64,000 nucleotides of DNA from NCBI RefSeq assembly GCF_000715075.1, contig NC_134085.1:135794060-135858059 (forward strand), in the 5' to 3' direction. The position numbers and the translations under genes are program-made. The notes under the pieces were generated by a model, which saw only the letters and a list, made by a program, of their open reading frames with translations, ran no database searches and had not been told where the DNA came from. Source of the stretch: Nicotiana tabacum. Taxonomy: Eukaryota; Streptophyta; Magnoliopsida; Solanales; Solanaceae. Of the stretch, positions 32,961 to 45,609 are shown one piece after another. The first letter of the stretch is position 1; each line of letters starts with the position of its first letter.

Positions 32961-35900
32961 CCCACAGAGTTCCCAAGCTATGGTTATAGCACCAGTTGCT
33001 ACCCCACCTGCTCAGCCAGCTAGTGGGGGAGGCCAGGCCAGATATTATGCCCTTCCTACCCGTATCGAGGTTGTTGCCTCCGATTCTGTCATCACAGGTA
33101 TTGTACTGGTTTGTCACAGGTATGCATCAGTTCTATTCGATCCAGGTTCCACTTGTTCTTATGTGTCTTCTTATTTTGCTCCACATTTGAGTGTATCTCG
33201 GGATTATTTGAGTTCCATGTTTATGTTTCTACTCCTGTAGGAGATTCTCTTTTTATGGACCACATTTATCGATTGTTTTTGGTTGCTCTTAGTGGTTTTG
33301 AGACCAAATCCGATTTATTGTTGCTCAACATGGTAGATTTTGACATTATCTTGGGCATGGATTGGTTGTCGCCCCATTATGCTATCCTTGATTGTCATGC
33401 CAAAACTATGACGTTGGCTATGCCAGGTGTACCGCGTGTTGAGTGGAGGGGTAGTTTAAATCACACTCCCAGTAGAGTTATTTCTTTTCTTAAAGCTCAG
33501 CGTATGGTTGAGAAAGGGTGTGATGCGTATTTAGCTTATGTGAGAGATGTCAGTGTTGATACCCCTTCAGTTGATTCAGTCCAGTAGTACGAGATTTTCT
33601 CGATGCGTTTCCAGCTGATCTTTCGAGCATGTCGCCGGATAGATATATTGATTTTGGCATAGATCTGTTGCCAGGCACTCAGCCCATTCTATTCCTCCGT
33701 ACCATATGGATCCTCCTGAGTTGAAGGATCAATTACAGGAATTGCTTAATAAGGGTTTTATTTAGCCCAGTATATCACCTTGGGGTGCTCCTTTCTTATT
33801 TGTGAAGAAAAAGGATGGTTCTATGTATATGTGTATTGATTATCGCTAGTTGAACAAGGTTACAGTGAAGAACCGTTATCCTTTACCTCGTATTGATGAT
33901 CTATTTGACCAGCTTCAGGGTGCATGAGTGTTTTCTAAGATTGAATTGCGCTTAGGTTACCATCAGTTGAAGATTCGGGAGCCAGATATCCCGAAGACTA
34001 CTTTCAAGACTCGGTATGATCATTACGAGTTCCTTGTCATGTCATTTGGGCTGACCAATGACCCAACAACTTTTATGCACTTGATGCACAGTGTGTTTCG
34101 GCTGTATCTTGACTCGTTCGTCATTGTCTTTATTGATGATATTTTGGTGTATTCCCGGAGTCGGGAGGATCATGAGCAGCACTTGAGGACTATGCTTCAT
34201 ACTCTGAGAGAGAAGAAGTTACGTGCTAAGTTCTCGAAATGTGAGTTTTGGTTGGATTCAGTGACATTTTTAGGCCACGTGGTATTGAGTGAGGGTATTC
34301 AAGTGGATCCGAAGAAAATAGAGGTCATGCAAAGTTGGCCCAGACCATCCTCAGCTACAGAAATCCACAGTTTCCTTGGCTTGGCGGGTTACTACCGTCG
34401 TTTTGTGGAGGGGTTTTCATCGATTGCAGCCCATATGACCATGTTGACCCAGAAGGTGCTACATTCCAGTGGACGGAGGAGTATGAGGCGAGCTTTCAAA
34501 AGCTCAAGACAGCTTTGACTACAACCCTAATTTTGATATTGCCTACAGGTTTGGGGTCTTATATGGTTTATTGTAATGTCTCAAGGATTGGCCTCAGAGC
34601 GGTGTTGATGCACGACGGTAGGGTGATTGCCTATGTATCCAAACAGTTGAAGGTATATGAGAAGAATTATCTGGTCCACGACCTTGAGTTAGCTGCCATT
34701 GTTCACGCCCTGAAGATTTGGCGCCATTATTTATACGGTGTGCTTTGTGAGATTTTTACTGACCGTTAGAGCTTGCAGCACCTGTTCAAGCAAAAGGATC
34801 TAAATTTGCACCAGAGGAGGTGGTTAGAGTTGCTGAAGGACTATGATATCACTATTTTGTATCACCCGAGCAAGGCCAATGTGGTGGCCGATACTTTGTG
34901 TCGCCAGGCAGAGAGTCTGGGGAGTTTGGCTTATTTACCATCATTAGAGAGGCCTATAGTGATGGATGTTCAGGCCTTAGCCAGCCAGTTTGTGAGATTG
35001 GATCTTTCGGAGCCTAGTCAGGTTCTAGCTTGCATGGTTTCTCGGTCTTCCTTATTCGATCGTATCAGGGAGAGACAGTATGATGACCCTCATTTGCTTG
35101 TCCTCAAGGACAAGGTTCAGCATGATGATGCCAGAGATGTGACTATTGGTGATGATAGCGTATTGAGGATGCAGGGTTGGATTTGTATACCCAATGTCAA
35201 TGGGCTTTGGGAGTTGATTTTGGAGGAGGTCCATAACTCACGGTATTCCATTCATTCGGGTGCCGTGAAGATGTATCAAGATTTGAGGCAACACTACTAG
35301 TAGAGGCGGATGAAGAAAAATATAGTTGGATTTGTAGCTCGGTGCCTCAACTATCAGCAGGTGAAGTATGAGCACCAGAGACCAGGTGGGTTGCTTCAGC
35401 AGATAGAGATTCCGGAGTCAAAGTGGGAGCGGATCACCATGGACTTTGTAGTTGGACTCCCACGGACTTTGAGAAAGTTCAATGCTATTTGGGTGATTGT
35501 GGATCGGCTGACCAAGTCAGCTCACTTCATTCCTATGTGTACTACCTATTCTTTGGAGCGTCTAGCGGAGATTTATATCCAAGAGATTGTTCGTCTGCAT
35601 GGTATTCCGGTTTCCATCATTTCAGATAAAGGTACTCAGTTCACATCACTATTCTGGAGGGCCGTACATCATGAGTTGGGTACTCGGGTGGAGTTGAGTA
35701 CATCATTTCACCCTTAGATGGATGGACAGTCCGAGCGCACTATTTAGATTCTTGAGGATATGCTTCGTGCGTGTGTGATTGAGTTTAGAGGGTCTTGGGA
35801 TCAGTTCTTGCCATTGACGGAGTTTGCTTACAACAATAGCTATCAGTCCAGCATTCAGATGGCACCGTATAAAGGCTTTATATATGAGACAGTGTATATC

Positions 35901-36483
35901 CTCGGTGGGTTGGTTTGAACTGGGTGAGGCTAGATTATTGGGCACAGACTTGGTTCAGGATGCTTTGGAGAAGGTTAAGGTGATTCAGGATAGACTCCGT
36001 ACAGCCTAGTCCAGATAGAAGAGTTACGCGGACCGGAAGATTCATGATGTTTCCTATATGGTTGGAGAGCGGGTTCTGCTTCGGGTTTCGCCTATGAAGG
36101 GTGTTATAAGATTTGCAAAGAAGGGAAAGTTGAGTCCGTGGTTTATTGGACCTTTTGAGATATCGAGGCATATTAGGAAGGTTGCTTATGAGCTTGCCTT
36201 ACTTCCTAGCTTGGCAGGAGTTCATTCGGTATTTCATATTTCGATGCTCCGGAGGTATCACGGTGACCCGTCGCACGTGTTGGATTTCAGTTCAGTCCAA
36301 TTGGACAAGGATCTATCCTATGTTGAGGAGCCAGTGGCAATATTGGACAGGCAAGTTAGAAAGCTGAGGTCAAAGAACATTGCATCTGTAAAGGTTCGGT
36401 GGAAGGGTCAGCCAGTCGAGGAGGCGATCTAGGAGACCGAGCAGGATATGCGCAGCCTTTACCCTTATCTTTTCACTACTTAA
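32961..36483 (+). pseudogene. Chromovirus pol (protease-RT-RNase H-integrase-chromodomain), decayed
   Basis: Protease: LFDPGSTCSY with the active Asp at 33,139-33,141, then a frame change near 33,215 to VDFDIILGMDWL. RT: KKDGSMYMCIDYR then TAG at 33,848, TGA at 33,926, catalytic FIDD at 34,129-34,140 (intact), [14 protein letters not shown]. RNase [21 protein letters not shown] and NVVADTL. Integrase: HNSRYSIHSGA, CLNYQQVK (second Cys of the CxxC pair is Tyr), MDFVVGLP, ISDKGTQFTS, then stops around the Glu region (35,716; 35,746). Tail 36,300-36,480: YVEEPVAILDRQVRKL and VRWKGQ, chromodomain-like, with its conserved Trp codon turned to TAG at 36,430. TAA at 36,481. Confidence 0.92.
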
Positions 36484-36522
36484 GGTATATCTCTATGCTC
36501 GTTCGAGGACAAATGAATGCTT

Positions 36523-36535
36523 AAGTGTAGGAGGA
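36523..36535 (+). other. Polypurine tract of H
   Basis: AAGTGTAGGAGGA directly before the right LTR start TGTGATGACCC. Confidence 0.85.
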
Positions 36536-37242
36536 TGTGATGACCCGGCTGGTCGTCTTAAGAATTTACACCTTGATCCCCTATTAACTGCTTTCCGCGT
36601 GTTTATTTCTGCAATTTTGATATGCCGGGATGTTCGGTTTTAAGTTTCAGAGAGTTTTGGGACACTTAGTCCCTAAATGAGAGCTTAAGTGTTGGAAAGT
36701 TGACCGCAGTCGGAACAGTGTGAAGACGGCCTTGGAATGGAAATCTAATGGTCCCGTTAGCTCAGTTGGGTGATTTCGGGCTGTGAGGCGTGTTCGGATT
36801 GTGTTTTGGAGGTACATAGCTACTTTAGGCTTGAAATACCGAAAGGTCGAATTTTGAAGTTTCCGGTTCGATACTGAGATTTTGATCTGAGGGTCGAAAT
36901 GGAATTCTGAAAGTGGGAGTAGCTTTGTAGTGTTGAATGTGACATGTGTGCAGAATTTTCAGGTCATTCGGACGAGGTTTGATAGACTTTTTGATCGAAA
37001 GCGTATTTGTAGAGTTTTTGGAAGTCTTAGGCTTGAATCCGATAAAAAAAATAGGTGTTTTTATGTTGTTTGAGCGTTTTAAACGTCGGAACAAGTTTGA
37101 ATGAAGTTATGGGATATGTTGGTAGGTTTGGTTAAGGATCCAGCAGCCTCGGGATGATTTCGAATGGTTGAACGAAAAGATTTTTGGAAATTGGAGTTGC
37201 AGCTTCAGCTATTTTTCTGTCATAACCGCACCTGCTAGTGTG

Positions 37243-37437
37243 GGACCGCAGGTGTGGAGCCGCAAAAGTGGCGGATCAATCGCAGAAGCGGAAACAGGGA
37301 AGTTCAGTAGGGACCACAGAAACGGTAGGATTTTCGCAGGAGCGGTACCGCATCTGCGGATGGGGAGTCGCAGATGCAACCAGTGTTCCGCAAAAAGCGA
37401 GACCGCATAAGCGGTCCTAGGACCGCAGATGCAGTAA
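37243..37437 (+). repeat. Dyad-word array, right LTR of H
   Basis: Words at 37,261, 37,281, 37,315, 37,335, 37,349 and 37,369 (CGCAAAAGTGG, CGCAGAAGCGG, CACAGAAACGG, CGCAGGAGCGG, CGCATCTGCGG, CGCAGATGC). Steps 20, 34, 20, 14 and 20: three pairs of exactly 20 bp. Confidence 0.87.
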
Positions 37438-38304
37438 TAATTGGGTAGAAATATTAAATTTCGAGGGTTTAGTTTCAAAAGTTGGAAATTCGATTTGGAG
37501 CTCGGGAGAGGGCAATTTTGAGAAGAAATTGAAGAGAAGATCAGTGGGTAACAATTCTTTAACCCTTTCTAGTTATATTCCATCAATCTATAGTTAGTTT
37601 CATCATTTTAATTTCGGATTGGAATGAAAATTGGGGAAACGTTGGAAGAAAGTACTTAGACCTAGAATTTGACTTTTGGTTGCGAATTTGACCTTAGATT
37701 GGGATAATTTTGGTATGCATGAACTCATGAGAGTATGAGGATTCTGAAAATATAAATTTTACCCAATTCCGAGATATGGGCCCGAGGGGCGTTTTGGTCA
37801 TTTAACCTAATTTCGCGTATTAGCTTAGAATTTCTTCGTAGAATCAGTTACTTGAAGTGTTATTTAAATTATGAAATTGAATTGAATAGATTTGGGTCAT
37901 TTGGAGTTGAGTACTCGTGGCAACAACATGGTTTCAAGTTGATTTTGAGCAGGTTCGAGGTAAGTGGCTTGCCTAACCTTGTGTGGGGGACCTTCCCCTT
38001 AGGATTTGGTATAATTGGTAATTGAAATGGCTTGTACGTGAGGTGATGAGTGCGTACTTGTGCTAATTGCTGGAAATCCGGTTTTCATTAAGTAATTGCT
38101 AGTATGTTTCCTTTCCCGTTTATATTACTTGCACTTTAAGCTTGTTGTTAGCTTAGGAAAGCATGTCTAAGTGATTTAATTGCTTTATTTTCTCAAACTG
38201 TTTTACCTGAATTCTGTGCAGCATGCTAGACTAGAATTACCTGTTTTCCTTAATATGAAATTGACATTTGCTGAATATTTTTCCTGTTGTTGTTGTGTAT
38301 TTAC

Positions 38305-38620
38305 ATTGGGACTACGGATGTGGGATTCCGATCGATCCCCCTTGCCTATTTATTTGGGACTACGGATGTGGGATTCCAGTAGATCCCCCTTGTCTATTTA
38401 TTTGGGATACGGATGTGGGATTCCGATATATCCCCCTGCACAGTTATATGGAACTACGGGACCGCACCCGGTAGATTCCCCCAGTACTAGGTATTTACAT
38501 TTGGGGATTACAGAATGGGATTCCGGTAAATCCCCGACACACTATTAGTTGGTCTACGGGATGACACCCTGGAGATTCACTGGACATTTACATTTGGCGG
38601 CTACAGGACGACATCCTAAT
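38305..38620 (+). repeat. Minisatellite, right LTR of H
   Basis: Three GGATGTGGGATTCC units with GATCCCCCTTG(C/T)CTATTTATTT linkers (38,310-38,430), then the shared degenerate units. One unit more than in the left LTR. Confidence 0.85.
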
Positions 38621-39299
38621 AGATCCCCGGTTTCTATCTCTGTGTTGAGCCATATTCCTTCGGTGATTATTTTGCCTCTGTTCTAGTTGTTGTTGTTCTT
38701 TATATTCTATGTTATTTCTTATTATTGCACTTAGTTTATACTGTTTTGTTCTACACTATTATACTTTGTATTTTATTTAACCTCAGTAGGGCCCTGACCT
38801 TCCTCGTCACTACCCGACAGAGGTTAGGCTTGGCACTTACTGAGTACCACTGTGGTGTATTCATGCCCTTTCTGCATGTTTTTCATGTGCAGATCCAAGT
38901 ACTTTCACTCAGTCTTATAATCCTTGAGGCGAGGCGCTTCTGTAGAGACTTCTAGGTATATCTGGCCCGTCCGTAGACCTAGGAGTCCCTTTCTATCTTT
39001 CTATAATTGTATAGCCCTTTAGTATTTCTTTTGTTAAACAAATTCTGGAGTTAGAGCTTCTTATGTATCTCTTAGCTTGTGATTCATGGGTTTCTGGGTT
39101 TTGGGAGAGATATATATTAGATTTGAGAGTTATATTTTTCATGCCGAACGGGACTTTTAAATGTTGTTTTATTATATTATTACTATTGTAAATTGTATTT
39201 TTCCGCAAATTGGTTTTTCTTCCGCATTTTAGGCTTACCTAGTCGTAGAGACTAGGTGTCGTCACGACAGTTCACGGAGGGCGAACTGAGACCCTACCA

Positions 39300-40177
39300 A
39301 TATGCTAGTTTATGTGATTATCCTGTAAGTTTGCAATTGCTTTTTCCAAACCTATTACTTTATTATTATTTTCACTAGTGGCTTCCTGTCATGAGTTTAA
39401 TTCTGGGGTTAGCTGAAAGCCAAAGCCCTTCCCCCTAAGTCTCCTCTATTAACCTCGCTAGTGTGAGCACTGCCCTGGATTATTGAAGCCCTTGGGAACT
39501 TTGACGCACTAGGTTACAAGGTTATTTGCCACTTTTTCCTAATTGCTCAACTGTGCACCCTTTCGCACCTACTAGACAAGCCAATAGGCTTGTGTAAATG
39601 GTTGTCTTTCTGGGACTGTTGAGCAGATCTGGCTAGGGTTTTGGCTATTCTGTTTATAAATGAAGATTGTTTTCTGGGTTTAATTGGCTATGACTTCTGG
39701 GCTATGTTGAAGCCTGTTGGATACGATATTGAAGGCCTGGCTGGGATGGGTATACTTTGAGCCTGTCCTAGGCTCACTATAGTATTTTGTAACTTTGTAA
39801 TTTATTTCATTCATTGGGCCTGTAATAATGATGTAGTAACAATTGGGGTGTTAGTAAAATTGGGGAAATGGGTCTATTCTAATGCTTATATGAAACAGGT
39901 AGAAATCCTGCCTAAAGATATTTAATCAGCTTGAACATGTTCTGCTACTGTGTGTGTTAGATGACCTGCCTATAGGTATTTAATTCGGTTAATATATTCT
40001 GCTTCTACATATTCGTTAGATATCATGCCTATAGGAAATGGATGACCAATCTTTCAATTGCAGCATATTCCCTAGATACTATGACTATAGGATTTTAATT
40101 GATAATTTATTGTAATATTGTCCACTTAAAAGACATGCCTATAGGGGCTAAGTATAAAAAGGGTCAACTCAGTTACT
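39300..40177 (+). mobile_element. Tat/Ogre-like LTR F1, second part
   Basis: Continues F1 after element H. Blocks such as GGCCTGTAATAAT, GGGTAGAAATC-like and repeated ATCATGCCTATAGG words correspond, in the same order, to 43,110-43,720 of the F2 LTR. Ends where the next TGTTGATACCC LTR begins, so F1 is cut by F2. No gene. Confidence 0.65.
39895..40150 (+). repeat. AT-rich word array of F1 LTR (GATATCATGCCTATAGG)
   Basis: Four to five degenerate copies (near 39,901, 39,961, 40,019, 40,072, 40,130) of a TTAGATATCATGCCTATAGG word, every 50-60 bp. Confidence 0.75.
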
Positions 40178-43100
40178 TGTTGATACCCAATTTTTTCCTA
40201 TAATACTTTTTAAGTGCATATATACCTTCAAAACTATGCATTAGCATCAATTGATATTTTTCCATAATTTTTACATTTTTAGGGATTTTTAATTAATTTA
40301 TCCCAGTATTTTATTTATATAAATAATTATGAATTGCATCACAAATGACTTTATAACAATTTCATGGCTTAATATTGCTATTTATATTTATATTAAGTTT
40401 AAATTATTTTATAAATAGCCATATTTACATTTTTGGATTACAATTGCAATGACTTTGCAATTATGGACCATGCATGCATTATTACATTATTTTATCAGAA
40501 AATAGCTTGTTGTATTTTAAAATATTGAGTAATTATTTTTAAAACATTTCTATTCATAAACATTATTTTTTATAATCTGTTAATTATTTTATAAATTATT
40601 TTTATCAATTATTTGGGTATTTAACAAATAGCCTTTTTATTTTAGACCTAACCTCTTTTAATACCAGCCCAAACCCCTTAAGCCCAATCTGTATATACTC
40701 GACCCAATAACCCCATTTAATCATAGCCGTTGATCCTTTTGATCAACGGTCCACGATTAAACTTACAATTTTAATTCATCTAACACTAACCCTTCCCCCC
40801 CTGCCTTCATTTCTCTTCGACCGCCGTCACCCGTTTCACTCACACTTCCAGTTCTCTCTCAACTCACCTTAATCCTAATCGCTTTCACCAACGAAGACCT
40901 CCCTTCTATGGTGTTTCCGTGCCTTCCCCGGCCACCACTAGTCTCCTATACTCCATGGCTCTTTGATTTCATAAGTCCTTAGAAGAATCTCGTGGAAGAT
41001 TCAACCTTGTTCTGGCCTAAAAGTTGTTTAATAGCCTGTCTCAGGCCACTTTCGTTTGTGAGTATGGATTTCCTCTTGCTTTTAAGTATGAATCCATGGG
41101 TTTTTGACCAATTCTCTTCATCTCAGTTATTTTCTGAAAACCCTAGTTTCACTACTGTTCGATTCTTCTCAGATCTTTATAGATCTGAGGTGATTCGGGT
41201 ATTATTAGGTGTTTTCCTCTAAAATTTCTTGTTTAATTAACTACTTCGATTTTTAGTCACTCTTTCTAAACTAGGGTTCTTCCCAGACCTTCTTCAAAAG
41301 ATTTTCTACTTTCAATGTTTAATATGTTCATCTCTTTACGTATTTGGTTAATCTTTGTATGTATGCTCGAACCCTAGATGTTTCTAATGGTTACACTGAT
41401 TTCTTCTATTATGTTAATTTCTGTGAATCAGTTGCACTCACTGATTCTATTTAGGGATCAAATGTTTTCCTTGTTAAATCTAGCATTCTTTGGGATTTTT
41501 GCCCTGATTGATCTCTATTGATGATTCGAACCAGCTTTTCTTATTAAATCTGGTATTTCAATGAGGTTTTACTTAATTGATTTCTATTTAGGGAATCTGA
41601 ATAACTCTTTCTTATAAAATCAGTATTCTTTGAAGATTTTACTGATTGATTCCTATTAAATGTCCTGTTAAAATCAGTGTGTGCTGAAATTTTATTTGTT
41701 TCTTTATTTGTGACCTTAATTGATCATACTTGCCTTAATTAGTTATCAGTATGGTTTTGGGATTTCTAATGACTCCCTACATGGAATTTTTTTGAGTCCT
41801 TACCTTAATTGGACCCCTTGTTGTGACCGTTAATTGATTCCCCCCCCTCCCTAATTAAGAGATCTATTCCGGACTCCTCTATGGGAATTGATTCTGTGAC
41901 TGATTAATTGCTCCTAATTGATTGAACTATGATTCTTTTACCTTATTTTGATTCACCCCTTAAGTGCTATATATACACTCTTAAAGACGAACACTAAGTT
42001 CAGAATACACAAACAAACATTCAAACTCTCTCTTCTTTCTTTGTTACTTGTGCTAACTGTTGGTCTAGCCGGCTGAAAGTCAAGGCTAGATAGTGGAATT
42101 CTACATGTTTTACATTCTGCACTTTGCTTCCTTAACTGGTATGTCTCTAAGTTAATTTTGAAACTCAATGTGTTCCATTCCTGCACTAGTGTAATTGGTT
42201 ATGTATCCAATTTGTTTCCATGTTTACTGCTTTAGTCAACATGTCTAAATTCTGCCTTCTCTTGTTAAATGTGTAGTCATCATGTCTAAGTCTCAGTTGA
42301 TTGTTTGATAAGCTACCAGCATGCTTATTTAGTCTTTGTTTACTCTCTTTAATTGGTGTGATCATGTTGACAATTTAGTTTTCTAGTGTACCTGGTTTAT
42401 CCTAATGAGTATACACTTTGTCTTCAACACGACTATGTCTTAATTGCTTCTTATCATGACTAGCTTGTTAAGTCTCTGAACTAGTAGACTCTTGTTTGTT
42501 CTGTACAGTTGTTGCTCCATATGCTCCCCTAGACCCTGTTATATGTTTGAACTCTCTATGTTCCCAACCCCCTTGACCCCTATTTGTAAAGCTGATTGCT
42601 GAATGGTTGTGATTCTAAGCATTCTAAGTTTGTGTGATTGTATCCTTGCTCTTCTCAAAATTGATCTCAAAACTATTTTCACTCTTAGTATTTTCTCTAA
42701 ACTGTGTCTATTCCTGAAAACCTTTTTCACTCCTGAAAGTTTATTTCAACACTGTTTTACTAAGCTCTTCTAAACTATGTCAAGCACTCTCACTTCTACT
42801 CTTAGATTATTTAAGTTTTTCCCCTCTGTGTGTGTACTGCATAGGGGTCCTTGAGATCCCTCTGAACTCTGGCATACCAGGGTTGGCCCTTCCACACTGC
42901 ACATAACCAATCCCTAGTTGAGAAAGGTCTTGGTGTGAGCACTGGCCAGGATCCTTGAGGTCCTTAGGGAACTCTAACATACCAAGACACACTATTGGTT
43001 GTGAGATCTTTGACTTCTGAGACTGTATTGAAGGTCTGGTATCCCCAGGTTTACTTTGGGCCTGATTTAGTCTCCCTACAGTTTAGTTTCATTTACTTAT

Positions 43101-44155
43101 GTACTTCATTTGATCCTGGTCTGTAATAATATTCTTTGTAAACAGATATTGGGGTAATTAGTAAAAGGGAAAGGGTTCATATATGTTTTTGTGGGGAAAA
43201 CGGGTAGAAATCATGCTTTTAGGCTTATAAATGTTGATTCGTAGTAGAAATCATACTTTATGTCTATATTATGTTTATATTCCGCAATAGATATCATGCC
43301 TCTAGGTTTGCTATGCCTATTTGTATTAAAAACCATGTCATAAACCTGTGCATTAGATATCTTGCTTTAGGATAATCATGTTTACTACTTTGCATATTAG
43401 GAAATCTATTATAGTCAGCATTTTATTTCTGGTTCTGCCTGAAGTCACAATCACCTAGAATCTCTATCATTAAACTACTGATGTAATCACGCTTAATAAA
43501 ATGATCATCTCTCTATGTGCATTAGAAATCATGCTTTAGGACTCTGTTTGCATTGGCTCTAAATCATGCCTACGTCGCTTAAATGAATAATTGTCTATAA
43601 AAAGGTTTAAAAATAGTCCAACACATAGATATCATGTTCTAATGTAAACATGCATGGAATCAGTTCTGTAACATTAATCGCCTAGATCAGCATGCCTATA
43701 GGACTAGATAACTTCAAGTTGTTGTAATTAGTTCCCAGAATTATTATTGCATACAGACCTGCGCCTAGGCAAGCCTTAGGTAATTAATGGCCTAAGAACT
43801 ATAAATTATGCTTTGTTTATGTGTGGAATTGTTCAGGTTTAACAAGCTTTAAAATCAATAGGCAAACTGATTAGGATTTTGCCACTTTGCCTTAAAACAA
43901 ATGCTGCATATTCTGTGTTTGTGATGTTAATCTAGATATCATGTCTTAGGGCCTTCTGAATTTCCTTAAAATCAGTTGTTTGAGATGTGCTACATATTTG
44001 TTTATATGTGGAGGTAAACATGAGCCCTTAATTGCTTCCTTATTTGACAGTCCTACGTGTTCTTGTTGTTGCTTAGATTTTACCTTTTAAATACCTTAGG
44101 AGTGTCTAGAATTGCCCAAATAAAGAGGTCCTAAGCACCTCCGGGAACACAAGGA
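40178..44155 (+). repeat. 5' LTR/leader of F2 (3' limit unresolved)
   Basis: About 4 kb without coding capacity. Begins TGTTGATACCC, AT-rich for 500 bases, then C-rich (40,760-40,870), then T-rich with many GATTGATT-type strings, then the ATCATGCCTATAGG word array. I cannot place the LTR 3' end or a primer site; coding gag begins abruptly near 44,163. All frames of 60-80 codons here look like chance. Confidence 0.6.
43195..43720 (+). repeat. AT-rich word array of F2 LTR
   Basis: Copies of TAGAAATCATGCTTTTAGG / TAGATATCATGCCTCTAGG near 43,206, 43,243, 43,289, 43,364, 43,528, 43,565, 43,625 and 43,688, matching the array in F1. Confidence 0.75.
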
Positions 44156-44162
44156 AGGGACA

Positions 44163-45590
44163 GGTAAAGCACGCTCAACCAACGATCACCGCTACACTCA
44201 AATTCTTCGCACTCACCAAAACAACCCAATATATGTGGAAACCGTAACTCATTTTACTCAACCAATCTCTTATACACCAAAATCCGCTGAGAAGCTCCTG
44301 CTCATCAAGAATATGACTGAGGAACTCAAGAAATTGACAAGTCGAGTTCAGGGTGTCGAAGGAGGCAAGGGGATAAAAGGTTTGAATTATGAAGACCTAT
44401 GCATACAACGGGATGTAGAACTACCAGAGGGTTACAAACCTCCCAAGTTCAAGATGTTAGACGGTACAGGTGATCCCAGGGTTCATCTAAGGACCTATTG
44501 TGACAAACTTGTTGGGGTCGGAAAGGATGAAAAGATCCGGATGAATCTTTTTATGAGGAGTCTTACAGGAGATGCCTTGTCTTGGAACATCATCCAAGAT
44601 CCTAAGAAATGGCCCAACTGGGTGAGTATGGCATCTGATTTAATGGACTGATTCAGGTTCAACACAGAAAATGCACAGATGTTTTCTACTCAGAACCTCA
44701 AGAAGAAGCCCATCGAGACTTTTCGCGAGTATGCTACTCGATAGAGAACGCAAGCGGCCAAGGTCAGGCTAGCATTAGACGAGAAACAGATGAACAAGTT
44801 CTTCGTTAGAGCACGAGATCGGCAATACTATGAAAGGTTGATGGTTATTAAAAACGATAAGTTCTCTGACATCATCAAACTTGGGAAAGGATCGAAAAAG
44901 GCATCAAGAGCGGGATGGTAACAAACTTTGAGGCACTACATGCCACGTACAAAGCACTACAATCAGGCGACATATAAAAGAAGAGAGACGTCGGGGCAGT
45001 AATGGTGGCTCAAGGCCGAAAATCTCCACTCACATATCAAACACCTCTACCCACATACCAGACACCTCTACCCACATACCAAACACCCCCACCCACATAC
45101 CAAATAGTTCAAGCTACATATCAATCCTCATCTCCTAGATATTCCCAACCAGCCACTGTCTATCACACCTATAATTCCCAACCATCTCATTTCTAGTCAC
45201 CTCCAACTCGCCAAAATTACCCAAGACCACGACCAAATTTTGACCGCAAACCACCCAGACAATACACCGCTATTGCTAAACCCATCAACTAACTGTATGG
45301 AAGTTTGAAGGCCGCCGGTTACGTCACTCCTAGTCCCGTTGTGGCACTGGAGAACCCATTCTAATGGGTCAACCCAAACATAACATGTGCATATCACTCC
45401 AATATGAAGGGGCACACCATCGACGAGTGTCGAACATTTAAAGATAAAATACAGACACTGATTGACAACAAGGTCATACAGGCAAAAGAAGTTGCACCCA
45501 ATATCCGCAACAATCCTCTCCCTTATCATAGGGGCAATGGGATCCTGAGGGGTCAATCGGGCTTATTTGAGAAGGTGATGACTTAAAACC
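44163..45590 (+). pseudogene. Tat/Ogre-type gag, 5' part missing
   Basis: Open frame already in progress at 44,163 (no ATG; the 44,235 codon is GTG). Core: KLLLIKNMTEELKKLTSRVQ, GYKPPKFKMLDGTGDP, DALSWNI, then stops and shifts (TGA 44,649; TAG 44,742), MNKFFVRARDRQYYERL. A proline-rich repeat PTYQTPL is encoded by tandem 21-bp units (45,040-45,105). A knuckle-like CAYHSNMKGHTIDEC with ECRTFKDKIQTLID lies at 45,386-45,460. The N-terminal half of Gag is absent, so a deletion joins leader to mid-gag. Confidence 0.85.
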
Positions 45591-45609
45591 TGCAATCACA
45601 CTTACTCCT

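Larger units (their letters stand above)
29350..39299 (+). mobile_element. Element H: Tekay/Del-type chromovirus with both LTRs
   Basis: About 9.95 kb inside LTR F1. Two 2.7-kb LTRs, initiator-Met tRNA primer site, gag remnant, pol and a polypurine tract, all on the plus strand. The C-terminal chromodomain-like segment of pol assigns it to the chromoviruses, and long LTRs with TGTGACGACCC termini fit Tekay/Del. The 3' border near 39,299 is uncertain because the last 11 bases of the right LTR differ strongly from the left LTR, and no clean target duplication is seen (GTTAC before the left LTR). Not autonomous now: gag is deleted and pol carries stops. Confidence 0.85.
36536..39299 (+). repeat. 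3' LTR of element H
   Basis: Starts TGTGATGACCC. Matches the left LTR with many substitutions plus larger indels: an additional block near 37,617-37,690 and one more minisatellite unit. Right end approximate. Confidence 0.87.

Noticed and set aside
40900..42200. Possible host gene in the C/T-rich part of the F2 LTR (frames 40,992-41,222 and 41,953-42,186)
   Set aside because: The segment lies within the LTR/leader that has a partner in F1, and the frames are short without motifs.
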